Source of the DNA: Bacteroidetes bacterium UBA1941
Lineage (GTDB): Bacteria > Bacteroidota > Bacteroidia > Chitinophagales > LD1
NCBI GenBank assembly: GCA_002336805.1
Contig: DDEZ01000002.1
Coordinates: forward strand, 496,001-560,000
Direction: 5' to 3'
DNA: 64,000 bases
A program made the translations under genes and the position numbers. Position 1 is the stretch's first letter. The number at the start of each line of letters is the position of its first letter. The notes below the pieces were generated by a model, which was not told where the DNA came from, did not search any database, and saw only the letters and a list, made by a program, of their open reading frames with translations. Positions 16,818 through 25,833 of this stretch are shown here, piece by piece.

Positions 16818-17480
16818 TCACTCCGCCAGTTTGCGCAGGGTCACATCATCACAGCTATGTGATGGATAGATATTATTCTCTTTCTGAAAGTCCAGTAGTG
16901 CACTATCTGTCGCTGCATCATAGATGCCATTGATCGTGAGATTATAGTCATTGGCATTGAGCAGTTTTTGAAGCTCCCAAATCTCATTTGGTTTGGAGCC
17001 GGACGATACATTTTTACCTTTCAGGTAGTCGTATGCTGCCATTTTATCTTTTTCATTTTCTACAGCTCCTATCGTGATATCCTTGTCCAGGATGATCTTT
17101 ATATCCTCATTGGTCAGCCCTTGGTCTTTCATATCCTGAGACTGCACGAGCTTCTCCTCCAGTACCTGCGTGTATCTGAGCAGCCTATGGTAGCGATTGA
17201 TACGAGACTGTGCTTCACCATATGCTTCCTTGGTGGCGAGCACATCTATGCCATCTTTCAGCCACAGGCTTTTGGCTATGTCTGTCAGGGACTGGCAGTT
17301 TTCCAGATAGGTATGGAGCGCTCCCTGATCATAATAGTTATAGTCTATACTATCCTTGCTGAAATAATCGAAACGGCTGATATTCTCGTATCGCTTGTGC
17401 TTCTCATATCGCTGGTAGATACCAGCAGCTGCGAGGGCGACAATCAAAAAAAGGATAAAGAAAGATATAGGGCTGCGCAT
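16818..17480 (-). CDS. Membrane-anchored protein with peptidoglycan-binding-like domain
   Basis: A 220-residue protein. Residues about 4-21 form one membrane helix (ISFFILFLIVALAAAGIYQR); no cleavage site is obvious. The middle (25-150) is mostly helical and of unknown family. The C-terminal about 55 residues look like a PG_binding_1 repeat: WELQKLLNANDYNLTINGIY, then DAATDSALLDFQKENNI. This implies that it sits in the inner membrane facing the cell wall. A -7 box lies just upstream (17500-17507). The neighbours give no functional hint. Confidence 0.65.
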   Translation of the reverse strand: MRSPISFFILFLIVALAAAGIYQRYEKHKRYENISRFDYFSKDSIDYNYYDQGALHTYLENCQSLTDIAKSLWLKDGIDVLATKEAYGEAQSRINRYHRLLRYTQVLEEKLVQSQDMKDQGLTNEDIKIILDKDITIGAVENEKDKMAAYDYLKGKNVSSGSKPNEIWELQKLLNANDYNLTINGIYDAATDSALLDFQKENNIYPSHSCDDVTLRKLAE

Positions 17481-17499
17481 AGGGGGATTGGCTTCGGCG

Positions 17500-17507
17500 C
17501 AAATATA
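17500..17507 (-). promoter_or_regulatory. -7 box for the PG-binding-like gene
   Basis: CAAATATA on the plus strand is TATATTTG on the minus strand, a perfect TAnnTTTG match 20 bases before the ATG at 17480. It lies in the 44-base gap to the kinase gene. No clear -33 element was seen. Confidence 0.45.
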
Positions 17508-17524
17508 GCTCTAAAATGTAATGC

Positions 17525-19804
17525 CTAGACCGCGACTGTAAAGAATATTGTGGCACCATGGCCGGGGGTAGACTCCAGCCAGATGCGGCCTCCATGGCGC
17601 TCTATGATCTTCTTGCAGACAGACAGGCCGATGCCGGAGCCCTGGTATTTGTCCTGAGAGTGCAGGCGGGTGAATATCTGGAAGACCTGCTCCTTGTACC
17701 GGGGGTCGAGGCCGATGCCATTATCTTCCACCCTGAAGAGCCAGTAGCGCTCCTGCTGCTCGGCAGATATTTTGATAATAGGTGAGGTCTCAGAGCGGAA
17801 CTTGATGGCGTTGCTGATCAGGTTTTGAAAGAGCTGTCGCATCTGTAGCTCGTCACAGTAGAGCGTGGGCAGGTCAAAAAGGATGATATCGGCCTTGTTT
17901 TCCTCTATTGAGATCTTGAGGTCTGATTTGACCTTGCGGATCAGGTCTGGTAGCTGCACATTAGCAAAAGGCTTGCCGGCGCTGGTGATACGTGAGTACT
18001 CCAGCAGGCCGCTGACAAGGGTATTCATCCGGTGGGCACCATTGATGATATTTTCTATAAACTCTTCTGACTCTCGTGTCAGCTTGCCTTCATTGCGCTT
18101 TTGCAATAACTGGGCAAAGCCTGTGAGGCTGCGCAAGGGCTCGCGGAGATCATGGGAGGCGATATAGGCAAACTTCTCCAGCTCCGAGTTTGACGTGATA
18201 TACCGCTCCAGCTCCTGGTTTTTGGCATACAGCTCTTTATTGTAGTGATCTATTTTATCCTGTTGCTCTTTCTGCTCTGCTATGTCACGAGCTACGATCA
18301 CCACTTTGTCATCTATAAATGGGCTGATGCGGAGCTCCATATAGTAGGTCATGTCCCTGCCTGCATGGGCAAAGTCTATGGTATGTATCCTGTTATCCCG
18401 GAGTGCCTGCGCTACAGCCGAAAGGATTTTTTGAGTATTGTCAGGAGTGAGCAGCTGCGCCACATTTTTGCCTATGAAGCTCATGGAACTGAGAGTGCTT
18501 CTCAGTAGTTCATTAGGATAGAAATCAAATATCTCGCCGCTCAGATCGGTGATGAGCACCATGTCTGGTATGGTGTGCAGGATAGCCTTGCGGGTCTCTT
18601 CGCTACGGTCGAGCCTGGATTCTATTTCCTTGAGGTCTGTGATATCGCTATGGACCATGAGGACCTGTGTAGCCTTGCCATTTTCATCTCTGTGAAAGAC
18701 AGCCGTGCGTGTCAGCAGGAACTTGATGGTACCATCGCCCTGGAGTGCGGGATATACGGTGGTCTGCACCTGACCATCCTGTAGCTGTGACGCCTGATGG
18801 ACCGAAGTGATAGCATCCTGTATATAGTCTGGATGGATCACCTCAAAGGAGCGCGGAGGGAAAGTCTCCGGTGTGTACCGAAACCATTCTACCATATTTT
18901 TGCTCTGGTAAACGGACGACATTTGCTGCAGGTCAAAGATGCTGATCAGTACCGGTGACGTATCATTTACTTTCTCCTGAAAGGAGTGATAATGCAACAG
19001 CTCTTGTTCTTTTTCCTTGCGCGAGGTGATATCCTGTACGATACTGTAGTTCACATGGCCTGAGCCTAGTTTCACGCTGCTGGTGCTGATACTACGGCTC
19101 ATGAGCCAGCGCCATTTCCCAGCTTTATCCTGCACACGATACTCTACATTCAGAAACTTCTGGTCCCCTACAGCATCTATGAGTGCCTGCCGGAAAGCTA
19201 TGATCTTAGGCAGATCCTCCGGATGTATTTTGCTTTCTATGAAGGCATATTCGTCCGTAAAATCGCTCGGCTCGTAACCCAGGTTGCGTACCATTGATTT
19301 ATTGCTGTAGAGTATCCGGCGTGCTGCACGATCAGTCACCAGGAGGCTATCGGGCATGATCTCGAGTATCCTGGTCAGTATTTCCTCTTTCTCCTGTACC
19401 TGCTCCAGAGCTTGCTCAGCCCTGTCGAAATTGTAGACATGTATATACCTGCACAGTAGCCCCTCGTATTGTATTGAGATACTCTTCCCTTGTACATTGA
19501 GGACATTGCCTACACTGTCAATGACGCGTACATGCAGGATATGGCTCTCATCAGAGTTGTTGTATCTGAGTGCCGCATCGCGGACGGCCTGGACATCGCC
19601 TTCATGTACATATTGAAAGAGGTTTTTGCCATTCAGGGCTGCACCTTCTTCTTTCAGAAGGGTTTTAGCTAAGCTATTGCCATACCTGATCGTACCGTTG
19701 TGATGGATCAGGGCAGGGTATGGAGCTATATCCACCATAGACCTGATATCAGCATCATATCTGGTGCCGATATCCGTGCTATTGTCAAAAGGGATACTAC
19801 TCAT
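17525..19804 (-). CDS. Soluble multi-PAS sensor histidine kinase
   Basis: A 759-residue kinase with no transmembrane segment. About four PAS-type domains fill residues 20-520 (e.g. YPALIHHNGTIRYGNSLAKT, VTDRAARRILYSNKSMVRN, YRVQDKAGKWRWLMSRSI with a PAC motif, ITDLSGEIFDFYPNELL). A coiled linker near 525-545 leads to the HisKA domain with phospho-acceptor H551 (IASHDLREPLRSLTGFAQLL) and a HATPase domain to the end (EDNGIGLDPRYKEQVFQIF, GSGIGLSVCKKIIERHGG). This is a cytosolic sensor of redox, light, oxygen or a small ligand; which one is unknown. No response regulator is adjacent, so it is an orphan kinase. Confidence 0.92.
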   Translation of the reverse strand: MSSIPFDNSTDIGTRYDADIRSMVDIAPYPALIHHNGTIRYGNSLAKTLLKEEGAALNGKNLFQYVHEGDVQAVRDAALRYNNSDESHILHVRVIDSVGNVLNVQGKSISIQYEGLLCRYIHVYNFDRAEQALEQVQEKEEILTRILEIMPDSLLVTDRAARRILYSNKSMVRNLGYEPSDFTDEYAFIESKIHPEDLPKIIAFRQALIDAVGDQKFLNVEYRVQDKAGKWRWLMSRSISTSSVKLGSGHVNYSIVQDITSRKEKEQELLHYHSFQEKVNDTSPVLISIFDLQQMSSVYQSKNMVEWFRYTPETFPPRSFEVIHPDYIQDAITSVHQASQLQDGQVQTTVYPALQGDGTIKFLLTRTAVFHRDENGKATQVLMVHSDITDLKEIESRLDRSEETRKAILHTIPDMVLITDLSGEIFDFYPNELLRSTLSSMSFIGKNVAQLLTPDNTQKILSAVAQALRDNRIHTIDFAHAGRDMTYYMELRISPFIDDKVVIVARDIAEQKEQQDKIDHYNKELYAKNQELERYITSNSELEKFAYIASHDLREPLRSLTGFAQLLQKRNEGKLTRESEEFIENIINGAHRMNTLVSGLLEYSRITSAGKPFANVQLPDLIRKVKSDLKISIEENKADIILFDLPTLYCDELQMRQLFQNLISNAIKFRSETSPIIKISAEQQERYWLFRVEDNGIGLDPRYKEQVFQIFTRLHSQDKYQGSGIGLSVCKKIIERHGGRIWLESTPGHGATIFFTVAV

Positions 19805-19860
19805 AACCTACAATTTAAACCCATCGCCGAAAATATGCAAGTCGGTAGTTTCCACAGTCC

Positions 19861-21375
19861 TCAGCGCATAACTGCGGAAATGTCCTTTAGTTCTTCTATC
19901 ATTTTGCGTTCGTTGCTCAGGCGCGGGATCTTGCACTGGCTGCCGAGCTTGTTTCTCCTGACCATCCACTCATAAAAGCTGCCACGAGCTAAAGGAGCAA
20001 CAGATAGGGTGTCAAGTATCAGATTATCAGTTCTTTTTGCGGCATAGTCAGAGTTGAGGGACTGCAGTTTTTGATCTAAAAGGGTAGAAAAGAAAGGCAT
20101 ATCATCAGGCGGGCGGGTAAACTCAATGGCCCACTCATGCCTGCCTGCGCTGTAGCTATCTGTATGGATAGGGGCTACGCTATATTCAGCTATCTCTGCT
20201 CTGGTTTCTGTGCAGCAGGCTGCAATAGCGGCGTCTGTATTATTGACCGTCACTTCTTCGCCCCACACATTTATATACTGTTTAGTACGCCCGGTGATCC
20301 GGATACGGTATGGAGCAGTACTGGTAAACTCTATCGTGTCTCCTATCTGGTAGCGCCACAGGCCAGAGTTGGTACTGATCACCAGCGCATAGTTCACGCC
20401 TGTACGTACGCCCTCTATGCTGACAGCCTCTGCCGTCCTGAGCGTACCGTCAAAGGGGATGAACTCATAGAAAACCCCATTGTCAAGGTGCAGCAGCATA
20501 TCATCGCAATCCAGTGTATCCTGCCAGGCAAAGAAACCCTCGGAGGCATTGTAGACATTCTGATAGTGTACATACCGGCCTATGATATCCTCAAACTGCC
20601 TGCGGTAAGGCCCGAATCCTACACCGCCATGGCAGTATAGCTCCAGGTGTGGCCACACTTCATTTATTGTCCTTTTACCTGTTTTCTCCAGTACTTTTTT
20701 GAGCAGGAGGAGGGTCCAAGAGGGTACGCCTGATAGGTTGGTCACATTCTGGTGCATAGTGACTGATGCGATGCGGTCTAGTTTTTCTTCCCATTTGGGC
20801 ATCAGCGCCACCTCTAGGGTCGGCTCTCTGAAATACTGTATCCAGGTATCCAGGTTTTTCATCAGGATAGCTGATACATCGCCGATAAAGATATCAGGAT
20901 GATCGGCATTAGGATTACCGGCTCCGCCCATTACAATACCCTTGCCGGTGAAGAATCTGCTGGCAGGATTATTTTTGAGGTAGATACTGAGAAAGTCTTT
21001 ACCGGTCTTGATATGAGATTGGTGCAGGCCTTCCTGGGATAATGGGATGAACTTGCTGACGTCATTGGTCGTACCGCTGGATTTGGCAAACCACTGTACC
21101 TGCCCGGGCCAGAGGACATCGCGCTCTCCATGCATCATTCGCTGAAACCACGGCTTCAGGCCATCGTAATCATGCAATGGCACCTGCGCCGCAAACTGGG
21201 AATAGTGCCGTATCGATGAGAACCCATACTCGCGGCCATATACTGTGCCCGCGGCGCGACCGAGCAGGTGAGACAGTACGCGATGCTGCGTCTCGGCTGG
21301 CTGGGATATAAACCTGGCTATGGCTGGAGTACGGGTGCTGAAGTAGAATTTTGCTATTTCATTGACCGGATGCAT
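19861..21375 (-). CDS. GH3-family acyl-adenylate/amide synthetase-like protein
   Basis: A 504-residue protein of the GH3 auxin-responsive family. Three ATP/AMP motifs are visible: KSSGTTNDVSKFIPLS near 105, YNASEGFFAWQD near 275 and WRYQIGDTIEFT near 345, with the C-terminal lid domain after about 380. Plant GH3 enzymes join acyl acids to amino acids through an acyl-adenylate; bacterial members are common in Bacteroidota but their substrates are not established to my knowledge. The start codon shares one base with the stop of lptB (TGATG), so the two genes are translationally linked. Confidence 0.85.
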   Translation of the reverse strand: MHPVNEIAKFYFSTRTPAIARFISQPAETQHRVLSHLLGRAAGTVYGREYGFSSIRHYSQFAAQVPLHDYDGLKPWFQRMMHGERDVLWPGQVQWFAKSSGTTNDVSKFIPLSQEGLHQSHIKTGKDFLSIYLKNNPASRFFTGKGIVMGGAGNPNADHPDIFIGDVSAILMKNLDTWIQYFREPTLEVALMPKWEEKLDRIASVTMHQNVTNLSGVPSWTLLLLKKVLEKTGKRTINEVWPHLELYCHGGVGFGPYRRQFEDIIGRYVHYQNVYNASEGFFAWQDTLDCDDMLLHLDNGVFYEFIPFDGTLRTAEAVSIEGVRTGVNYALVISTNSGLWRYQIGDTIEFTSTAPYRIRITGRTKQYINVWGEEVTVNNTDAAIAACCTETRAEIAEYSVAPIHTDSYSAGRHEWAIEFTRPPDDMPFFSTLLDQKLQSLNSDYAAKRTDNLILDTLSVAPLARGSFYEWMVRRNKLGSQCKIPRLSNERKMIEELKDISAVMR

Positions 21376-22124
21376 CAGAGCCTGGCTTCACTCAAATTCT
21401 TGCGACGCAGTATAAAATTCTGACCCAGGTAAACCTTGCGTACCTGCTCATCTGCGGCCAGCTCCTCTGCTGTGCCGGCCTTGAGAATCTTGCCCTCAAA
21501 CAGGAGGTAAGCACGGTCAGTGATGGATAGTGTTTCCTGCACATTGTGATCCGTGATCAGCACACCAATATTCTTTTGCTTGAGCTTCTCTACTATCCGC
21601 TGGATATCCTCTACTGCTATCGGGTCTATACCGGCAAACGGCTCATCGAGCAGGATAAACTTAGGATCAGTAGCCAGAGCGCGTGCTATCTCTGTACGGC
21701 GGCGCTCGCCGCCACTGAGCACATTGCCCATACCGGTGCGCACCCTATTCAGGCCAAACTCTTCCAGCAGCGCCTCCAGTTTCTCCTTTTGCTGAGCCTT
21801 GGTGAGCGTGGTCAGCTCGAGTACGGCAGATACGTTATCTTCTACACTGAGATTGCGAAATACAGAAGCCTCCTGCGGCAGGTAGCCTATACCGGCCTGC
21901 GCGCGCTTGTACATGGGTAGCGTGGTGATGTCTAGCTTATCGAGGTATACATTGCCGCTATCAGGCTTGATGAGCCCCACGGTCATGTAAAACGAGGTAG
22001 TCTTGCCGGCACCATTAGGACCGAGCAGGCCGACTATTTCTCCTTGCTTTACCTCTACAGAGACATTATTTACCACTGTACGGGTCCCGTACTTTTTGAT
22101 CAGATTTTCTGCACGTAATATCAT
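21375..22124 (-). CDS. lptB: LPS export ABC transporter ATP-binding protein LptB
   Basis: A 249-residue ATPase that drives lipopolysaccharide extraction from the inner membrane with LptFG. Walker A GPNGAGKTTSFYM, the LptB-type region DKLDITTLPMYKRAQAGIGY followed by LPQEASVFRNLSVEDNV, signature LSGGERRRTEIARAL, Walker B FILLDEPFAGIDP and ITDHNVQETLSITDRAYLLF are all present and typical of LptB. It is separated from lptFG/lptA, which are not in the window. It overlaps the GH3 gene by one base. Confidence 0.93.
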   Translation of the reverse strand: MILRAENLIKKYGTRTVVNNVSVEVKQGEIVGLLGPNGAGKTTSFYMTVGLIKPDSGNVYLDKLDITTLPMYKRAQAGIGYLPQEASVFRNLSVEDNVSAVLELTTLTKAQQKEKLEALLEEFGLNRVRTGMGNVLSGGERRRTEIARALATDPKFILLDEPFAGIDPIAVEDIQRIVEKLKQKNIGVLITDHNVQETLSITDRAYLLFEGKILKAGTAEELAADEQVRKVYLGQNFILRRKNLSEARL

Positions 22125-22182
22125 TCTGCTCTAAGACTATATGCGGTGATGCCAGCTGCCATATGCACATCTATGGACAAGG

Positions 22183-22190
22183 CAAATTTA
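22183..22190 (-). promoter_or_regulatory. -7 box upstream of lptB
   Basis: CAAATTTA on plus reads TAAATTTG on minus, a perfect TAnnTTTG, 58 bases before the lptB ATG. It overlaps the stop codon (22188-22190) of the preceding gene, so lptB may have its own promoter inside the end of that gene. Confidence 0.4.
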
Positions 22191-25100
22191 AAAATCATAG
22201 CCAAAGCTAAAGTAGTATATAGGTTTATCGCTCCATAGACCCGTGTCAAGCCCCCAGGCGGTATCAAACTTCATAAAGTAACCTAGCAGGGATGTACGCA
22301 GGCCGAATCCTGTACCTAGTATGACTGGTGTTTTGTACTGCTTGACAGTGACTACAGAGGCCGAGTTGGGATACTTCACAGTGAAAAGAGGATTATTGTC
22401 AGAGAATGGACTGAGTCCCTCCCATGCCGTACCACAATCTGCAAATCCAACGATCATAAAGTTGCGTACTATTTCAGATTTTGACGGCCGGTTCATCAGC
22501 ATTGTGATCAGAGGGATACGCAGTTCGGCATTGATCAGAGCATAGCTGTTGCCATTTCGAGAGTTTGATGTGAAGCCTCTCATAGGCGCAGCTATGGTCT
22601 GATAGACGTATCGGTTCTGGTCATTGATAGGCGCCTGTACGATAGCCTGAGAGGAGGTGCGGATACTCAGAAGGTTATTGTCCAGGCCACCCAGGTAGTG
22701 GATCATCTTAGAGTTGCCCAGCGAGGTGGCAAAACTCATACGCGCAGCAAATGTCATCTGCCGCCAAATTTTCAGGTAATAACGGGCATCGAATCCGAGC
22801 TCAGTGAAATACTGATTGTTCCACCCCGGTACACGTATGCCACCACTCTGCTGCGTGGGGAATTCTTTATGAAACTCGACGAATGCCTTGGCGCGGAAGC
22901 CGCGTTTGATATTGGTCATCACGTCAATCGTGTTGTCAAAGACGTATTCCGCTTTCAGGAAGACCCAATTAGTGGCATATGTGGGGATATTTAGGCTGAA
23001 AGTGTCTACTGACTTAAAGACATACCGATCATTGCGATAGCCTACGCCCAGGCCTATGCGATGAAAAACATCAAATGGGTATTTGAACTGCGATTCGAGA
23101 TAGGTGGTTTTGACTGTATACAGTACGCTGCCTATATTCTCTGGAATAGGTGTATTGTAAAATGGTACTTTGTCATGAGCCACATTGGAGAAGCCCTGAT
23201 AGTATACAGTAAACTTTTTGTCCCACCTCTTTTTGATATTCTCGTAGGTGAGGAAGTAGCCCATATCTTTAAAGCTAAATCCAGCGGCACCGGTGAGCGG
23301 AAGGGTGATGCCACCATACAGTCGGTAATCTTCAAAAATGTCTGTGATCCCTATTTTGAAAAGTGCATTCAAAGGCTGGTACATATAGCCCGGATTCTGA
23401 GGGTTGAATGGCTGATAGGTAGTGACGATAGGCGTATTATCCAGTTGGGCCGCAAAATTGTCTATCATGAAGCGGACGAAATAAGGCCTCACCTTGGAGA
23501 AGCGGAATATATACCCTGTCTGGGCCGGGGTATTGAGCGGCAGTCCGGTGGGAGACTCTGTGATGGCAGCGATACTATCCCAGTCAAATAGCTTCACACC
23601 ATAGTCATATTCACTCTGGAAGTCATGACCAGAGTACACTTTTTTGCCACCCTGGAAATGCGATTCGTATTCAGCCCTCTTTTTTTCATCCTCTGCCTTT
23701 TTGATAGAGTCTTCAGTGAGCATGATATTATTGCGCCGTTTGATATAATCTGTCTGAATATAGTTTTGCCTGGTCGGACGGGTAGTATTGATGTCGTATT
23801 TGTAAAATTCGTTGCGGCCTTTATGAAATACCATATCCATGGCGAGATTCTTCTCAGGAGCGAGATTCTGCTGCAGGATATTACCCGAGAAGTTTGAGTA
23901 CTGAAACGTGCGGCCTTGTATCCTGTCCACGGCTTCCTGCGTCACGCTTTTCAAAGTGATGATCGACGTATCGAGTACCAGGCGCCAGTCCATATTTTCG
24001 GGGATACTGATAGAGTCATCTTCGTTTGTTTCCCTATTGAAAAACCTGTAGGTCTTCTGATTGTGATCAAATACATCTTCCAGACCAGACAGCCACTGAT
24101 TGCGGATACCATTGGCCTCGCTCAGGTATGAGAAATAGTCATCACTGAATGGCTGCGGGTAGCTCTCATTTGCGTTTGGCGTGCGAGTGATCCTGTAGAG
24201 TACATTGTCTCCCTCCTCCCCATCCAGCGGGTAAAAGAAGAGATCGGTCTGCTTGTCAAAAACCTGCGAATCATAGCGCTGTTTGTGCAGCGTATCATCT
24301 GGCCTATTGCTGGCAAAGACCACGCCCCGGATACTATCTACCATGACCACAGCCGGTGTGAAATCATCATAGTAGTCATCTGTGATCTGTTTCACCGTCT
24401 GTGAGGCGATACTATATAGTACGACGTCCGACTGTCCATTGCGCACGGCGGCCATGGCCAGCTGCTTGCTATCTACATAGGTGATGGATGTGACTTTTGA
24501 GAACTTTTCTATACGGTGATACTCCTTGCGACGTTTACCCTTTTGTTTTTGTACAGAGTACTCGCCTAGCCTTACGATCATTTTTTTGTCAAAAACGAAC
24601 CCCACCTTTTCGCTCTTGGGGGACCATGCTATGAGCGGTGTGGCCAGGTCAGTCCACATTGTTTTAGTACGCCATCCTCCGCGGTATATTACCTTCCGCT
24701 TGTGGTGCTCCAGGTCCATGAGGTGAATCTTATATCGGCCCAGGTTGTTAGACGCATATGCTACATACTTGCCATCTGGGCTGAGGCGTGGCTGATAGTA
24801 CTCAGTCTCTTGCCGGCGGCGTATCTTGACCTGATCCTTGTCGTCCCTGGGATTGGTATATTTTACTTCGTTATTAAAACGGGCTACGTAGTATTTGTAC
24901 CAGTTTTGGAGCGTCTCATTCAGATTAGTACCCAGCGCAAAGAGAAAACCATTATCTACACTACGATTGATACGTACCAGGTACTGAAGATTGCCCACGG
25001 CCCCTTTGCCATACACTTCATCTACATAGTGCCATATAGAGTGCCCTACGAATATGGCCTCCTCAGGAGTCAGTTTATTTAGTTTTTTAAACCTGCCGGA

Positions 25101-25742
25101 CATGATACCATCCCGGAGTTGGTTTTCCATGTCTGCGCTCCAGTCCTCGCCTATATAGGATATGAGGCCCTGCTTGTACCACTCCGGCTGGAAACTGATC
25201 GCATTTGAGACGATCTCTGTGATGCCATCACCACCCGGCTGCGGCACTACAAACCTGCGAGCTATCCCTTCCCTGATCTGCTTGTCGAGGTGGGCATGAT
25301 CTCCATTAAAGTAAACAAAGATCTTATAAGAAGGTATGTCTACCGAGGTTCCTTTATTGCCCTCAGGCCGGTGTATACCTATGTTGGTCTGGTTTAGATC
25401 GTTGATCGTATTATAGACCATGATGTCCACTTTTTTGTGGAGCTTGATATTGAGCAGGTCTTCTATCGGCTTGAGGTTGTCCTCGGCAGATTTGATCACA
25501 TACTTGGCTATGTCCTGGCCACCTGGGTAGAAGTAGGTGGTAAAATGGTCTGACTCATAGTACTGCCAGTCAAAGTCTTTATACTGTACCCGATTTTGAC
25601 CGAATGTGACTGTGGCAGCCTGAGAAAAAACCTGCGAAGATGCTGCCAGTAAAATAAGCATGGCAAGCCCCACCTTAGAAATGATCTGGAAAGCACGGAT
25701 GCGATCAGGGTGAAGTCTTGAAATAGGGCCGGATAGCAGCAT
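22188..25742 (-). CDS. Large envelope protein: peptidase-MA-like domain, TolB-like propeller and outer-membrane barrel
   Basis: An 1184-residue exported protein. A hydrophobic signal lies near residues 24-41 (VGLAMLILLAASSQVFSQA). Residues about 50-290 resemble a gluzincin 'peptidase-MA' domain but lack HEXXH: at the expected place stands EIVSNAISFQPEWYKQGLIS, so it is likely inactive. Next come PD40/TolB-like propeller repeats at about 300-560 (YYQPRLSPDGKYVAYASNNL, AWSPKSEKVGFVFD). The C-terminal about 400 residues look like an Omp85/surface-antigen type barrel, ending in YYFSFGYDF with the terminal Phe typical of outer-membrane proteins. Annotated relatives are often simply called TolB-like. 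The function is unknown; an outer-membrane assembly or processing role is a guess. It is upstream of lptB in the same direction. Confidence 0.75.
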   Translation of the reverse strand: MLLSGPISRLHPDRIRAFQIISKVGLAMLILLAASSQVFSQAATVTFGQNRVQYKDFDWQYYESDHFTTYFYPGGQDIAKYVIKSAEDNLKPIEDLLNIKLHKKVDIMVYNTINDLNQTNIGIHRPEGNKGTSVDIPSYKIFVYFNGDHAHLDKQIREGIARRFVVPQPGGDGITEIVSNAISFQPEWYKQGLISYIGEDWSADMENQLRDGIMSGRFKKLNKLTPEEAIFVGHSIWHYVDEVYGKGAVGNLQYLVRINRSVDNGFLFALGTNLNETLQNWYKYYVARFNNEVKYTNPRDDKDQVKIRRRQETEYYQPRLSPDGKYVAYASNNLGRYKIHLMDLEHHKRKVIYRGGWRTKTMWTDLATPLIAWSPKSEKVGFVFDKKMIVRLGEYSVQKQKGKRRKEYHRIEKFSKVTSITYVDSKQLAMAAVRNGQSDVVLYSIASQTVKQITDDYYDDFTPAVVMVDSIRGVVFASNRPDDTLHKQRYDSQVFDKQTDLFFYPLDGEEGDNVLYRITRTPNANESYPQPFSDDYFSYLSEANGIRNQWLSGLEDVFDHNQKTYRFFNRETNEDDSISIPENMDWRLVLDTSIITLKSVTQEAVDRIQGRTFQYSNFSGNILQQNLAPEKNLAMDMVFHKGRNEFYKYDINTTRPTRQNYIQTDYIKRRNNIMLTEDSIKKAEDEKKRAEYESHFQGGKKVYSGHDFQSEYDYGVKLFDWDSIAAITESPTGLPLNTPAQTGYIFRFSKVRPYFVRFMIDNFAAQLDNTPIVTTYQPFNPQNPGYMYQPLNALFKIGITDIFEDYRLYGGITLPLTGAAGFSFKDMGYFLTYENIKKRWDKKFTVYYQGFSNVAHDKVPFYNTPIPENIGSVLYTVKTTYLESQFKYPFDVFHRIGLGVGYRNDRYVFKSVDTFSLNIPTYATNWVFLKAEYVFDNTIDVMTNIKRGFRAKAFVEFHKEFPTQQSGGIRVPGWNNQYFTELGFDARYYLKIWRQMTFAARMSFATSLGNSKMIHYLGGLDNNLLSIRTSSQAIVQAPINDQNRYVYQTIAAPMRGFTSNSRNGNSYALINAELRIPLITMLMNRPSKSEIVRNFMIVGFADCGTAWEGLSPFSDNNPLFTVKYPNSASVVTVKQYKTPVILGTGFGLRTSLLGYFMKFDTAWGLDTGLWSDKPIYYFSFGYDF

Positions 25743-25833
25743 TGAATAAAATTAACACATGGCATCGAAAAACGGCAATAAATGCCGTAGTTTGATACCA
25801 TAATTAGTTAATAATCTTCAAAACCGCAAAGCA

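Noticed and set aside
20137..20640. A 167-codon plus-strand frame inside the GH3 gene
   Set aside because: It is antisense to a clear GH3 protein and shows no domain; Cys/Tyr-rich shadow of the minus-strand codons.
23061..23591. A 176-codon plus-strand frame inside the 1184-residue protein gene
   Set aside because: Antisense to a conserved barrel-type region; no signal, start context or family match.
25772..25788. ACGGCA-ATAAA-TGCCGT hairpin between divergent genes
   Set aside because: Short stem in a 91-base gap with no second copy or T-run; insufficient for a separate call.
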